64,000 bases of DNA from Obelidium mucronatum. Its lineage: Eukaryota; Chytridiomycota; Chytridiomycetes; Chytridiales; Chytriomycetaceae. The notes beneath the pieces were generated by a model. It searched no databases. It was given only the letters and a program-made list of their open reading frames with translations, and was not told where the DNA came from. Position numbers and translations under genes: made by a program. Location: assembly GCA_025765595.1 (NCBI GenBank), contig JAIVFH010000005.1:648743-712742 (forward strand), written 5' to 3'. This document shows positions 40,748 through 52,444 of this stretch, piece by piece. Each line of letters starts with the position of its first letter. Position 1 is the first letter of the stretch.

Positions 40748-41383
40748 ATGAAGTCACCAATTAAAGCCGAACAAATTGTAGTCGATGATTCCGTCGAAAG
40801 TTGCAGACGCAAGATTGTGGTTACTATGGTAAGTCTCGTGTATTTCCCAAGTCTGCTGTTGATTTCCTAACGTGACACAAGGACGAGTCTGCCACCTGCG
40901 AAAACGCCCTTTCGTGGTGCTTAAAGAATATCATCCAACCAAATGATGCAGTGAGTTCGCGGGCACTTTTCCTCCGTCCCTCCATCCCTCCATTTAATAC
41001 TGAACCCACTCCAATCATTACAGCTCATCCTCATCAACGTCCAGTCCAAAGCCTCAATATTCTCTCGCCCGCCAGACATTGACGTCTCCGAACTAATTCT
41101 CACAATCGAAGAACGCGTTCGCGCTGACTCCCACCAACTTCTAACAGACGCAGTTAGCAAAGCAAGAGCGCACCTGCCTCCCAATATGAAAATCCAGGCC
41201 ATCTCTCTCAAAGGAGATGATCCCAGAGAAGTCTTGCTTCAAGAGATTGAAGCGTTGAATGCTGACTGTGTTGTAATGGGATCAAGGGGTTTGAGTAAAG
41301 TGAAGGGTGTTGTTTTTGGCAGTGTTTCCACATTCCTCATGCGTCACGTTAGAGTGTGTCCTGTTATTGTCATCAAGTTTTAG
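40748..41383 (+). CDS. Universal stress protein (UspA family)
   Basis: Three exons. ATG at 40748 (MKSPIKAEQIVVDDSVESCR); exon 2 DESATCENALSWCLKNII; exon 3 from about 41024. The C-terminus holds DCVVMGSRGLSKVKGVVFGS, the ATP-binding G-x2-G-x9-G-S signature, followed by VSTFLMRHVRVCPVIVIK. About 160 residues, the normal length of a single USP domain. An ATP-binding type is expected. USPs act in stress tolerance; the exact role is unknown. Confidence 0.93.
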
Positions 41384-41440
41384 GGATAGTTTGGTTGACG
41401 AATACTGGTTTACAGTGTGTGTTTCTTGCCATAAAGTTAT

Positions 41441-44400
41441 CTATTTACGCCGAATCACGAACACACCAACGGCTTTCCTCCAAATGTTATAAAACCAATT
41501 CTTAACTACACTTCCCATTCTTCGCCTCTTTGCATTTTTCAATATTCCTGCATCTGGATATTCTTGCTGCTTGGGCAGCGAGGGATACGACCGGCGCCCC
41601 TCCACAATTTCAATACCATCGTCATCAACCAATTGCACTTCCTCACTTCCATCCAATATTTCTTCCACATGCACAGCCCCACATCCATCTACAGGCGTGG
41701 GTGGCGGAGGCGTGTGATGATAATAATACGGTCGCTCAATCCCCACTCGTCGCAAATCTCTACGAGACGCTTTCATATTGAAGGGAAAATACCTCAATTG
41801 CTTCTCATCACCACCTGTACTGATTCCGCCGTCTCTGACACCTGATGCATTATTGCACGCGTTACCGCCACCTCCTGCAACACCATTCGCATTTTCGAAA
41901 CTGTACGCCCTTCCATTGATACTTAGACCAGATTTAATGGATGCATTGTCACTTGCGTCGCTAGCAGCCTGTTGAGGCGGTTGGTGCTGTTGAACTCCAA
42001 CTGTGCAGTCTTCCATGAATACTCCGCTTCCACCAGCACCTCTCATCCCATTCGGTCCACCCCGCACGGAAGATCGAAGCGAGCTTGTCGTGGAACCAAA
42101 GGATATCCTCCGATAGTGTTTTCTTTCAGGTGGTACGAGTGGTGTAGTCGCTCGAGAGCTGTTTACACTATTTGGTGGCGCCGTAATGATCAGATTCCTT
42201 AATTGTTTTGATTTACTTGAGCTAGGAGATGGCTTTGTTGTTGTTGACGAAGGTGAAAGTGATTTCAATGAGGTGCCGTTATTCGATGCATGGTTTTTAG
42301 ACTGTTTCCTTCGTGGAGAGTGCTGCTGTTGCTGCTGCGATGATGATGAAAATTGTGGTGGTATCGATGAATTCTCTTCTTGGGTTGAAAACGAGTTGGA
42401 GCCAAGTGGGGACGTCTGATATCCTGTTGTAGAATTATTTGGTGGTTGCTGGTTGTTGGAGCTTATTGATGGCGTTGAATTTGCCCATTTATGAATATTT
42501 CGATTTGTGTACAGTTGGGATTGGCTCTGGTATTGTGGAGAGCTGTTGTACAAAGACGAGGGCGCTGTGCATGTTGACATGGAGCTTCGCGGGGACGGAT
42601 ATACTTGATTAGGATTGGAGTTGTTGTATTTTTGGTATTGTTTCAGGTTTTCTGAGGGTATCATGGCAGTTCTTGGGTATGGGCCATTGTACATACTTGC
42701 ATTGGATGCATTCAGCTTCGAGGCGGGCATAGGAACATATCCTCGCTGAGTCATTGACATGCGATGGTTTGTATGGGGATATATTTGTTGCTGCTGTTGC
42801 TGTTGCTGTTGTTGCTGAAGGAAGTGGGATTTCTTATCTATTCTCATCCCGCCGGCTTCATTGAATTCAAATTCTTGATAGTTGAAAGACTCTGGCATAT
42901 TGACACGATGCATTAATACTCGTCCTCCAAACGAGGAATCTGGCGATCGCTTTAAACTAGTTGAACTTTCGCGGCTAGAATTAACAAGGGTCACATTCGA
43001 GTCCCGCGAGCCCCCCTCTGAGTAATATTCAAAAGTATCTATTGTTTTTGGCTTTGGTTGCCTTATTTTGGCGGGGCTGTTCTGCTTTCTGGACCCTGTT
43101 GGTGTGGCTGTTGCCGACGTCGATAAAGATGACACATCACCGGCCATTTTCACAACAACGATTGGAACGTGGTCGGAAGATTCGTTTCCAGTTTGATTGT
43201 CGTCCATAGAAATTGTCCGGGCAGCTGACTTTGTAACTTCAGAAGGACTCGATTTTCCCTTCTTTGATGCGGTCGGAGTGTGAAGAATTGGTGGAGTACC
43301 GATAGAGCTGGGCTTTCCCGCTAATCTTGGGGAAGGAGCTTGTATCCTGTCACTGAGAATGCTTTCCTTGGTAATGAACATGGAATCTCCAACGTTGGCA
43401 CCAAGTACGCCATTCTTTGATTTAATCCATCCATCTGAAGTATTTGAACGCGAGTTTGATATTAATTGAGGTGACTGAGGTGCCACAACAACCACGACAG
43501 GATCTGCACTGGGAATTGCGGGCTGCTTTCCAATCAAGTTTTTAGTTGCTCCTTGTGATGAGGTAACCGCTGCTGATATACTCTCTGTATCATCTTCAAT
43601 ATTGAACTCTGATGAATAGGAAGACTTGATTGGAGAGCCTAAGGAATACAATAACCGAAAAATGAATTAATTTTCACGTTATCAAACGCTGCAATAACGA
43701 GCTCACCATTGACTCCCTTGCCGTCATTGATTTCATTTTCAATTCTGTTTTCATCCCCCAATGGAATGAAGAAGGCAGCCGAATTGACCGCACCGTCTTG
43801 CCTCACATTTTCCAAAACAATTTCACCTTCTTCCAAAAATACAAGAGAGTCCGTACTCATCCCTTCTTTTTTCCCCGACCCTTTCATTGTTTTGATTTCG
43901 TTGGACGATGGATCCACACCATTGTACAGAGTTTTGAGGGTCACACCAAAATCCTGCAGTTGTTGCTGTTGTGGTTTTTTGTGCAATTCATGACCACCAC
44001 AACCACCCAATACGGACGAAGAACTGGCTTCAACTGCTGAGGCCCGCTTTATCCACGGAGAAGATGATGCAATTGAACTTTGTGGGCATGTTTCATCTCG
44101 CGAGAATTTATCGTCCGCACTAGATTTGCTGCTTTTTAAATGAGACTTGCCCGTAACACTGCTGCTGGCAACGGAGGTGGACCCGCTACCAGCACGAAGT
44201 GAGCGGGGGCTTTGAGGTATGTCTTGATTTGGGATTGAAGGTGATGAGCTGATGATTGGAGGTGGTGTACATCCAAAAACATGTGTATTTGAAGAAGAGG
44301 ATGGGATCCGTTGTTGGGGTGATGACGACTTGGATGATTGATGTACTTTTTTCTTAATTTCTTGGAAAGAAGCCCCTCTTGGAGATGCTAGCGGGTCTCT

Positions 44401-45895
44401 CTGGCCACTAGACTCTAAACAAAGATCATGGATATCAGAAGGTATTTGGAGGTTGATGACTTGGTTATTGATTATGGTTTGTGGAACGAGACTGGATGGT
44501 ATGATATCTTCTTTGGTTGGTTGACGGACAAGTGTGACTGCCGCTGGAGAAAGAGAGGGCATCTGCGGAAGCGTCGTAAGCTCGGATCTAGATGATGGTA
44601 CGGGAATCAAATGCTGATTCTTCAGAAATCGGTGAACGGGAGATGCATTAAATGTACTTCTTGATAAAGGTGATGTTGGTACCACTGGAATTATACCAGA
44701 TGGTAGCTGTGTGTCCAAGCTGTTCGGAGATGACAATTTAACCCGTTGAGCTGGTATCTCTGGCCCCACAGGGAGGTTAGATGTGGAAATATTCTGACCA
44801 GAAACGGTTAAATCTCTTATCGGTGATGAGATTCTGGCGTCGTCGTCTTCATCAGTGGGTAGAGACATGATGTTTGTCCCATCTGCTATTTCTTCGAACT
44901 CATCATTCTTAGGCCAATCATTGCCCTCCTCGGAGTAAAGCTGTAGAAAGAATTTTAATTTAAGAAAGAAGGGGAAAGGAATGGATCTTGCTTCTTACCG
45001 TGTCGTCTTCCGTGTTTTGGTAGCCATCATCATTGTAGTACAACTCCTGATCGCCTTCTTCATCTTCATCATCATCCGACCACAACTCTGACACTGCCAT
45101 CAAAGCTGCTTGTTGCAAGTCAATGGATGCCTGGTCAATATCAATGTTGGAGAGCGATCGGTACATGACCAAATTTTCCGAGAACGAAATGCTCTTCTTT
45201 GTCTTTTTCATCTTTTCCGTATTCAAGTTGTTTGAATTTGATGACCCAATCTTGCTGGTTTCCCCGCTTTTGCTTGGTGTTTCGGCAAATCCCAAAACTT
45301 CATCATCGCTTCCAAATTTTAAGGCGGTGCTCGCTCCAGAACCAGAGCCTCGGCTTCCAGATCCGCCATACATAGTGGCGCTTGACGGCGCTGAAGTCAG
45401 TGATGCTACGGCCAAGTTTTTGGCACTGGTGGGTACGGATCCTGTGAGAGAAGACGGAACCGGAGTTGTAGACTTCATCATTTCGTCCCACCGTCTATTA
45501 ACATCATCAATATGCGTCCGATCGCGTCCAGGGCTTGTACAGTGTTGCCGCTGTTGCTGCTGGTCAAAGGACTCAGCCATATCCGAAACGGCAAGAGATC
45601 GCGGGATTCGTGATGTGCTCATCATAACCAGTGAGTCTCGAGGCGTTGGAGGTGGTGGAATCATGTTTGTATTGTTGGATTTATGCATAATTGGTGGATG
45701 GCCCTGCTGAGGAGCCGTGATTTCAGCCGCAACGGCAAGGACACGGCCAGAGTTTCCAGGCCGCACGACCCAGACGGATTTCTGCTCGGATTGTTGCTGT
45801 TGCTGCTGCTGCTGCTGCTGGTTTTGTTGAGGGATTGGTTTTGTGGATGTGTGGGATTCTCCTTGATCAATAGTTGGTGGAGGAACTGGGGCCAT
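41441..45895 (-). CDS. Large disordered protein with RRDLRRVG and W-IW motifs (paralogue B)
   Basis: Three exons: 45895 to about 45001, 44940-43709, and 43641-41441; splice signals GTAAGA and GTGAGC donors and CTACAG and CCTTAG acceptors join one frame of about 1440 residues. Start MAPVPPPTIDQGES. Mostly Ser/Pro/Gln/Asn-rich with polyQ tracts. Conserved-looking islands: KKSISFSENLVMYRSLSNID near residue 225, which contains a K-x-I-x-F type match to the PP1-docking RVxF consensus, then SELWSDDDEDEEG; RRDLRRVGIER near the C-terminus; and NWFYNIWRKAVGVF at the end. The last two are shared with the gene at 35260-36508. Function unknown; a phosphatase-regulatory or scaffold role is only a suggestion. 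Confidence 0.8.
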
Positions 45896-46532
45896 TAAAT
45901 TCAAATGGCCTGTGCGATTGCGGATAAGAAAGTGGGTAGCTGCACTGCAAAATAAATAACAAGGCTACAGATAAAAAGGGCGGCTTCCGACGGAATAGAA
46001 AAACTGACGAGTGGGAAACTTGTGACAATTCACAACAGAAGAATGAGGGATTTACATGGCAACTGGACAAGGACTAACAGAGCCCTTGCCATCACTTACT
46101 ATGTGAAAACAATGCGTATTGAGACATCCGTGAATAGTGGCAAGGCAAGTCAATTTGTTGTGCGAGTACTTGAACACAATCCTTCAAACAGATATCAAAT
46201 TCAACATATCAGTCTGTTGTACACTAGGCATCCAGAAGCGGCAAGCGGCTAGCCATATCTCGAAACTGCGTGGAATTCGGATTGTATGGTATTAAAACAA
46301 GCCTGGCCTGCTTGTTTTGACGATAAAAGTTTAGAGTGCAGATTGAACAAACCTGCAACGTGTACATCTATTGACTGTTGACATATCCTTTGAAATACAC
46401 AGCCCTCCTGACTTCATACAAACTCAGAAAATGGGCCAATACCATCGTTTTAATTGCATTTTATTGCATTTGATTATCCAGTTATTGAAATATTATCAAG
46501 AGCACAAAAAGCAACATCCAGAGGCAACTTAA
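45896..46532. other. Intergenic region, no gene seen
   Basis: About 640 bp between the start of paralogue B and the stop of GDP-mannose pyrophosphorylase. The 76-codon open frame here has no recognisable motif. Likely promoter of paralogue B on the left and 3' UTR of the next gene on the right. Confidence 0.5.
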
Positions 46533-48097
46533 TTACATGACAATTTGCGGAGACATGATATTGGCGCCAACACTCTGTTGTTTTTTTCAATAATCAGCTA
46601 TTTTTGTCGAAAAAATAAAGAACAGACCTTGTGGGGCAGAACGGATCCTCCGTTCACAAATACTTCATCTGAAACGTGAACATCCTCACCGAGAACTGTT
46701 GTGTTGTCAAGACGAGCCTGAAGTTACGAAGCGAAAGTCAATAACCTGAACACTGGAGGAATACTAAAAACATACCCAACGACCAACAGAGGAGTACCAG
46801 CCGACAATTGAGTTGTTGATCCAAGCATTCTGATTGAAGATGATGGCGATCAGACATTGACATAACTTTTGCAGAAGGATGCATTCTACTCACATCTCTC
46901 ACAATAGAGTTCTTCATCAATACACATCTGTTCAATCTTACTCCGTTTCCAATCTTCACTCCAGGTCCGATAGTCACATCTGGTCCAATGCGGCAATTTT
47001 CTCCAATAATGGCAGTTTCGTGAATCAACACGTTTCCTACAATTGTGGCACTCTTGGGAGCAAGAAGCTTGCTCTTCTGCTCAGCAAGACTAGTCAAGTA
47101 AAGTCCAGTTCCAGTCAAAAAGTCCTTTGGTTGACCAACATCTGCCCAGAATCCTTGAAGAGGGATAGAATGAAGTTGACCATCTTTGGCCATAAATGGG
47201 AACACATCCTTTTCAATTGACATTGGTCGGTTCTGAAGATTTTTATGTTGGTTGTCACAAATTGCCAACAAAAAAAAACACACACACACACTCCGCCACT
47301 AACCTCAATTCTGTTCAAGATAGCTGGGTTGAAAATGTAAATACCAGCATTAATCTGGTCTCCAACCCACTCCTGTGGCTTTTCAACAAATCGAGCGATT
47401 TGTGTAGAGCCAGGCTTGGTCAGAATTACTCCGAATTTGGACGGATCCTCCACGCGAGTGGTCATCAAAGTTCCTTCACACCCGTGCGATTTGTGGAAGG
47501 CAAGAAGCCCTTCGAAGGGGAACTCGCAAATGACATCAGAGTTGAGGACGAAGAAGACTTCATCATCCTTCAAGAGAATATCACGGGCAAGAGCAAGGGG
47601 ACCAGCTAATGTTTTTTTAAAAAAATAGTCAGATAGCTGCACGCATGCACTGAAGTTGAACTGTCTTCATGTACCAGTTCCGAGTGGCTCAGGTTCAATG
47701 GAGAAATGGATCTTAATGTTAAACTGTTCCTCGACTTTCTGCATTGCCTCAACCATAACATCCGGTTGGTAGTTAACCGCCAAGATAACATCCTTTACGC
47801 CGACCTGGAAAAGGGTGTGAGCCAAATTGACCTGAAATGATACAACAAAATTATTGCCAGACACACCTTTGCCAACGCTTCGATCTGGTGCAGAATCATG
47901 TGTCTGTTGGCGAATTCGACCAATGGCTTTGGCTTGGAGAAGGTGAGTGGACGCAATCTAGTTCCGAAACCTGTCAAATATGAAAGTATTAGCCAGCTGC
48001 CAATGCCACTCCGCAACCGCGGCATCTTCAGTCCACACAGTATCCACGCTTTCTTTGGAAACAGCATCGTACCTCCGACGAGAATGAGTGCCTTCAT
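46533..48097 (-). CDS. MPG1: Mannose-1-phosphate guanylyltransferase (GDP-mannose pyrophosphorylase)
   Basis: About seven exons; the first codes only for MKALILVGG (start 48097) and joins [19 protein letters not shown], together the nucleotidyltransferase signature [17 protein letters not shown]. Then [58 protein letters not shown] and [16 protein letters not shown]. The C-terminal left-handed beta-helix ([20 protein letters not shown]) ends with [10 protein letters not shown]. About 360 residues, as in yeast Psa1/GMPPB. It makes GDP-mannose from mannose-1-P and GTP in the cytosol, feeding glycosylation and cell-wall mannan. It shares a 56-bp gap with divergent guanine deaminase. Confidence 0.97.
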
Positions 48098-48153
48098 GAT
48101 GGTTAATTATTTAACGTGGATTGTTTGGAAATTTTCTACGTTTCAAAAAACAC
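48098..48153. promoter_or_regulatory. Very short divergent promoter (MPG1 / guanine deaminase)
   Basis: Only 56 bp separate the two start codons of divergent genes. Both 5' UTRs and core promoters must overlap each other or the coding regions, so the two genes are likely expressed together. No TATA box is evident. Confidence 0.6.
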
Positions 48154-49521
48154 ATGTTATCTCAGCGCACCAAATTCGTTGGACCGCTCATTCAGTGCTT
48201 CAACTCAGATGTGAAACGCGAGCTAGAAATATTTGAGCTTGTTTGCATTGAAGTAGACCGCGATGGCGTCATTGTTGATGTCTCACCGGGAGACACAGTA
48301 TCTGAGAGCAGCGATACAAACACAGTTCACCTTGCTCGAGGACAATTCTTCATTCCAGGATTCATCGATCTCCACTTTCACGCACCGCAGTTTCCACAGG
48401 CAGGCACGAAAATGTCTGTTCCATTGAGCGAATGGCTGGCAACCACGACACTTCCGTTGGAAGCAAAATACGCAGATCCGATATTTGCACAAACAGTGTT
48501 TGACAGAGTCGTGGCGCAAACGCTGAAACACGGAACAACTACAGCCGTCTATTTCGCGACAAAGCACCAAAAAGCTGCCCTCACTCTTGCCCAATGCTGT
48601 ATGGACAAGGGCCAACGCGCTCTGGTGGGAAAAGTGTGCATGGATAACAAGGAAATGTGCATGTGCATCAGCAACTGTCTCTGTACAGAGGAAACGAGCG
48701 AAAGTATCCAGGAAACTCGAGTGTTTTTGGAATCCATGGTTTCATTGACAACCGCCTCCAATGGTCGCGTCAAGCCTGTTGTCACGCCAAGATTCGTACC
48801 CTCCTGCTCTCCACAGCTTTTGGATAGCTTGGGAGAATTGACACAAGAGTTCAAAGTACACGTTCAGTCGCATGCTTGGGAAAGTGACTGGCAAGTTGAC
48901 TACGGATTACAAAATAGAGATGGAGGACGCGATTTAGGCCTTTTTCGTAACCATGGTTTAATTTCCGAGGAAGGAACAATCTTGGCACATGCAGTTCATG
49001 CAACTGAAGATGAAATTGTGGAGTTGGCCAAATCAAAAATAGGCATTGCTCATTGTCCACTCTCCAACGCTTTTTTCGCTAATGGAATTATGTCTGTCCG
49101 AAAAATGCTGGATGCAGGTGTTGTTGTTGGATTGGGAACGGATGTTGGCGGGGCTTGGACGCCATCAATATTGGATTCAGCAAGGCAAGCTGTTACAAGC
49201 TCGCGTATGCTACGAGACGGGGTTGGAAAGCTGCGCGGTGGAAAACCTTGCCCCCACCCTGCAGAAATCAGTCACATCGATGCTTTCTGGCTGGCCACGA
49301 TTGGTGGTGGTTTGGCGTTAAAGAAAAAAATTGGCCACTTATCTCCTGGATACAAATTTGACGCTCTCGTGATTGATGTCCAGACGTCAGACTCCAATAT
49401 CCAGCTGTTCGACGAATTGGACTCGTCATTAGAGGAGTTATTCCAAAAGTTTTTCTACCTGGGCGACGACAGAAACATCTTGCATGTTTACGTGGATGGA
49501 AAGTGTGTTTTGAGAAAGTAA
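48154..49521 (+). CDS. GDA: Guanine deaminase
   Basis: One exon of 455 residues. Start at MLSQRTKFVGPLIQ (48154); the upstream in-frame codon is a TTG and is not used. Signatures of the amidohydrolase family: PGFIDLHFHAPQFPQAG with the metal-binding H-x-H, VKPVVTPRFVPSCS, VHVQSHAWES, LAHAVHATEDE, GIAHCPLSNAFF and GLGTDVGGAW with the metal-ligand Asp. It converts guanine to xanthine and ammonia in purine salvage/degradation. All expected metal and substrate residues are visible. Intronless, unlike most neighbours. Confidence 0.96.
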   Translation: MLSQRTKFVGPLIQCFNSDVKRELEIFELVCIEVDRDGVIVDVSPGDTVSESSDTNTVHLARGQFFIPGFIDLHFHAPQFPQAGTKMSVPLSEWLATTTLPLEAKYADPIFAQTVFDRVVAQTLKHGTTTAVYFATKHQKAALTLAQCCMDKGQRALVGKVCMDNKEMCMCISNCLCTEETSESIQETRVFLESMVSLTTASNGRVKPVVTPRFVPSCSPQLLDSLGELTQEFKVHVQSHAWESDWQVDYGLQNRDGGRDLGLFRNHGLISEEGTILAHAVHATEDEIVELAKSKIGIAHCPLSNAFFANGIMSVRKMLDAGVVVGLGTDVGGAWTPSILDSARQAVTSSRMLRDGVGKLRGGKPCPHPAEISHIDAFWLATIGGGLALKKKIGHLSPGYKFDALVIDVQTSDSNIQLFDELDSSLEELFQKFFYLGDDRNILHVYVDGKCVLRK

Positions 49522-49593
49522 AAAGACTGGGAAACTTTACTGATCACGAAAATAAAATTTGCATTGAGGGCTATTCATGTTCTTAAACTGTGT

Positions 49594-50580
49594 CTAACGC
49601 TGTTTGTCTTTTTCCGATGCTGCCATGCTCAGCGTAGTATTGTTTCCTGATGAGTTTTTTGTTGGGTTTGAAGCATTCCTTGCGTTTTCAATACTCTTCA
49701 TGTTGGTTTTCAATCTGTTCTGCTTTTCGTTCTGCAAAGACCATTTCATTTGAAGTTGGATGAAAGAATAAACCAATGGACTTAGATTCTGAACGTGAGT
49801 AAGGGTCAGCCAAAGTGGAAGCGTAGTAGAACTCATCACGACTTGAGGAATGATGTAGAGTTGAGATAGAGCAGAACTAGCTCCGAGAAATAGCTGGAAA
49901 ACAACAAATGAAGCTATTCCATAGCGCGAGAGAATGCACAACCTTTCAACATCGAAAGCATAGCCCTGGATACGAATATGTCGCAAGTAAAATCCATAAC
50001 AGGTCATAACGGCCAAGTCAAACAAGAACATGATTACTTCGCAAGCAACTTGAAGGTAATTTGTTGCAACTGTAACAATGGCAAATGTCACTGGGTCCTT
50101 TTCCAAAATCAGGTAGAATGACAAAACGATAAGCGCAACTGCCATTAAGAATATAACAACAACAACAGCTATGAAGAAAATCTTTGACTTTGGAATGAGG
50201 GCCTGAATAACTGGAAGACCACGGTTCAAGGTATAGAATACAATCAGGAACTGATAGCCATAAAAGGTTATATAAGACAAAATATACAATGCTTGGTAAG
50301 TTGAAGTATCTGTTGCTCCTTTTCCAGCTTGGATGAAAACAAAAGTCAAACAGTTTGCCAGAATCGATAACAGCAGAAAACAATTAACTTGCGTAAACAC
50401 TCCTTTCCATTTGGAGTCTTTACCACGCGTTTCTCGCCGTATAAGAGCAGCAAGAATCACCACTTGAACGATAGACGCAATTATGGCAACCCAAAATTCA
50501 GCCTTCATTATCTTGTTATATTCGATCCCAAAAGCTCCTAACGAAAGCATCCAGTCGTCGTACAAATAGGTATCGTCCAT
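49594..50580 (-). CDS. Seven-transmembrane protein, orphan receptor-like
   Basis: One exon, 328 residues. Seven hydrophobic segments can be counted: FWVAIIASIVQVVILAALI, VNCFLLLSILANCLTFVFI, ALYILSYITFYGYQFLIVF, IFFIAVVVVIFLMAVALIVL, TNYLQVACEVIMFLFDLAV, YGIASFVVFQLFLGASSAL and LWLTLTHVQNLSPLVYSFI. The N-terminus is short and acidic (MDDTYLYDDW) and the C-terminal tail basic and Asn/Ser-rich, which fits an outside/inside receptor topology. No DRY or NPxxY motif of class A GPCRs was seen. I do not recognise a named family; transporter or receptor both remain possible. Confidence 0.8.
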   Translation of the reverse strand: MDDTYLYDDWMLSLGAFGIEYNKIMKAEFWVAIIASIVQVVILAALIRRETRGKDSKWKGVFTQVNCFLLLSILANCLTFVFIQAGKGATDTSTYQALYILSYITFYGYQFLIVFYTLNRGLPVIQALIPKSKIFFIAVVVVIFLMAVALIVLSFYLILEKDPVTFAIVTVATNYLQVACEVIMFLFDLAVMTCYGFYLRHIRIQGYAFDVERLCILSRYGIASFVVFQLFLGASSALSQLYIIPQVVMSSTTLPLWLTLTHVQNLSPLVYSFIQLQMKWSLQNEKQNRLKTNMKSIENARNASNPTKNSSGNNTTLSMAASEKDKQR

Positions 50581-50637
50581 TCTTGACTATTATTGAATCT
50601 TTCTGTCATTGTTAAAAAAAAAAAAAAGAAAGAAACA
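50581..50637. promoter_or_regulatory. Very short divergent promoter (7TM / TPR-like gene)
   Basis: 57 bp lie between the start codons of the minus-strand 7TM gene and the plus-strand TPR-like gene, including an A run of 14. A shared bidirectional promoter is likely. Confidence 0.55.
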
Positions 50638-52444
50638 ATGCCCCCAAGATTTCCAAAAAAGAAGAAAGAAGTTGCCCAGCCACAAACTTTCGATGAGTGG
50701 CTCGAAGCCGGAGTTGAATTTGAAGAAAGCGGTGATCGGTACAAGGACGGCGACAAGGCGAGGCGGTTCTATGAACAGGTGAGCAGTTCGAGACGTGTAA
50801 GAGAACAACTCTGACCTTCTCCCAGGCAGTCCAAGCATATTCCTCAGCGGCGGCCTTCAAAGCTGATGCATTTTGCCTGTTCAACAAGGGGCGGTTGCTG
50901 CTCCTCCTCGCTGAATTCAAGAATCCAGCATATCCCCTCACTCAGCAACGATCCCTACTGGAAGAAGCTGCAAAATGTTTGAAGGCTGCTGTTGAGATGG
51001 ATTCTCTTCATCCTGACTCAATGATTACTTTGGCCCAGACAATCAAGGCCCTCTTTGTAAGCATGCGGCATTTCTTTTTTTTTTTTGTGTTGTGCAGTTC
51101 TCTAACAGCCGCTTGTTGTAGGAACGAGTACTAGATAACGGCGATGTAATAACTCAAACGCACTTTGAAAGACTGAGCGAGGCTGATGTTCTCTTGGAGC
51201 GTGCGCTTGTCCTACAATTAGCCGAACTGGAAAAGTCAAAATCTCTGGCTACTGCCACCACCTGTGAACCTGGATGTGGGCATGATCATGAACATTCTGG
51301 AAATCGTGGTGAAAACACGCAAGAAGCGGAATCACAAATGAATACTGCTAGCAACGATGATACAATGGACGAGACAGCAGGGGATGCAGCAAACGACGGA
51401 GAAGAAGGATATGAAATCGTAAATCAACAAGAAACAGTGACAAACAGGACCATCATTGACACTCTTGTGGAACATTCATCTCTTCTCACGATTGCAGCCT
51501 CCTCATTGTATTCAATTTCTATCGAGCAAGCTGAACAGCTCTACATGAAGTCGGATTCAAAACTAGCATTAACACGTGGATTCTGGGAAGAAGAACTAGG
51601 CGCAGTAAACGAGCCATCAGACATTGGATTAGCACGCGCCGCACTTTTTGTCGCTCGCGGAGAATCCTTATTCGAAGCATCCCCCAAAACTGAAGCCACA
51701 GCATCGCCATGGAAATCTCTCTTTGAACAAGCCACCGCAATATACGATGACATTCTTGCACGAAACCCAACATGCGCTGAAGCCCCGGCTGATAAGGCAG
51801 ACCTCCTCTGCACATGGGCAGAATGTGTCATGACAACAACAATCGGATGTTCAGGAGTACCAGGATTCGAAGCACTCGTCAACAGTGTAATCGCTGAAGT
51901 CCAACAACAGCAATCTGGCGGTGGTTCCAGTTCATCCTCTTCAACTGCCACTGCACCACCACCAGCCCACACATTCCTCACCCAACTCCGCCAAATGTAC
52001 GGCCAAGCATCACGCACCTACACACAAGCGCAAACCATTGAACCCTCAAAAGCAAGCATCAGCCACCGTCTCGGAGACTTGGAAGCCACACGCACATCCT
52101 TGTACCCTGTATCCTTGGACCCCGCGGCAAACGCCAAAACGCAGCAAGTACTCCTCAAGAACGCAGCGACTCATTACAAACGCGCGCTTGATGCGTTGGG
52201 TGTTTCCATGAACCCACTGTCGACCCCGAAATCGTGTGCAGATGAAGACGCGGCGAAAGGGTCCTTATTTGGGTTTGCGAAAGTGGTGAGTCATTTTGAG
52301 GGGCGGGAAGAGGAGGTCAAGAATGCTTTGGTTTGTTGGAAACGGAGGGGTGGTGTTTTGGGGGAAGATGGTGACGGTTGTGCGATTGTGTTTAGTCAGA
52401 AGGTGTTGTCTTTGGACTGGTTTGAAAAAACAATTAATGGATAG
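50638..52444 (+). CDS. TPR-like helical protein with His/Cys-rich patch
   Basis: Three exons. Start MPPRFPKKKKEVAQ (50638). The first repeat-like block reads EWLEAGVEFEESGDRYKDGD with RRFYEQ, resuming after intron 1 as AVQAYSSAAAFKADAF and CLFNKGRLLLLLAE, which is TPR-type. Later blocks: LLEEAAKCLKAAVEMD and AATHYKRALDALG. In the middle there is a small Cys/His cluster (CEPGCGHDHEHSG) and an acidic stretch. About 530 residues. Fungal homologues of this N-terminus exist as uncharacterised TPR proteins, as far as I recall. A scaffold or chaperone role is possible; not named. Confidence 0.78.

Noticed and set aside
45123..45710. 195-codon plus-strand frame
   Set aside because: Antisense to exon 1 of the disordered paralogue B, with no motif of its own.
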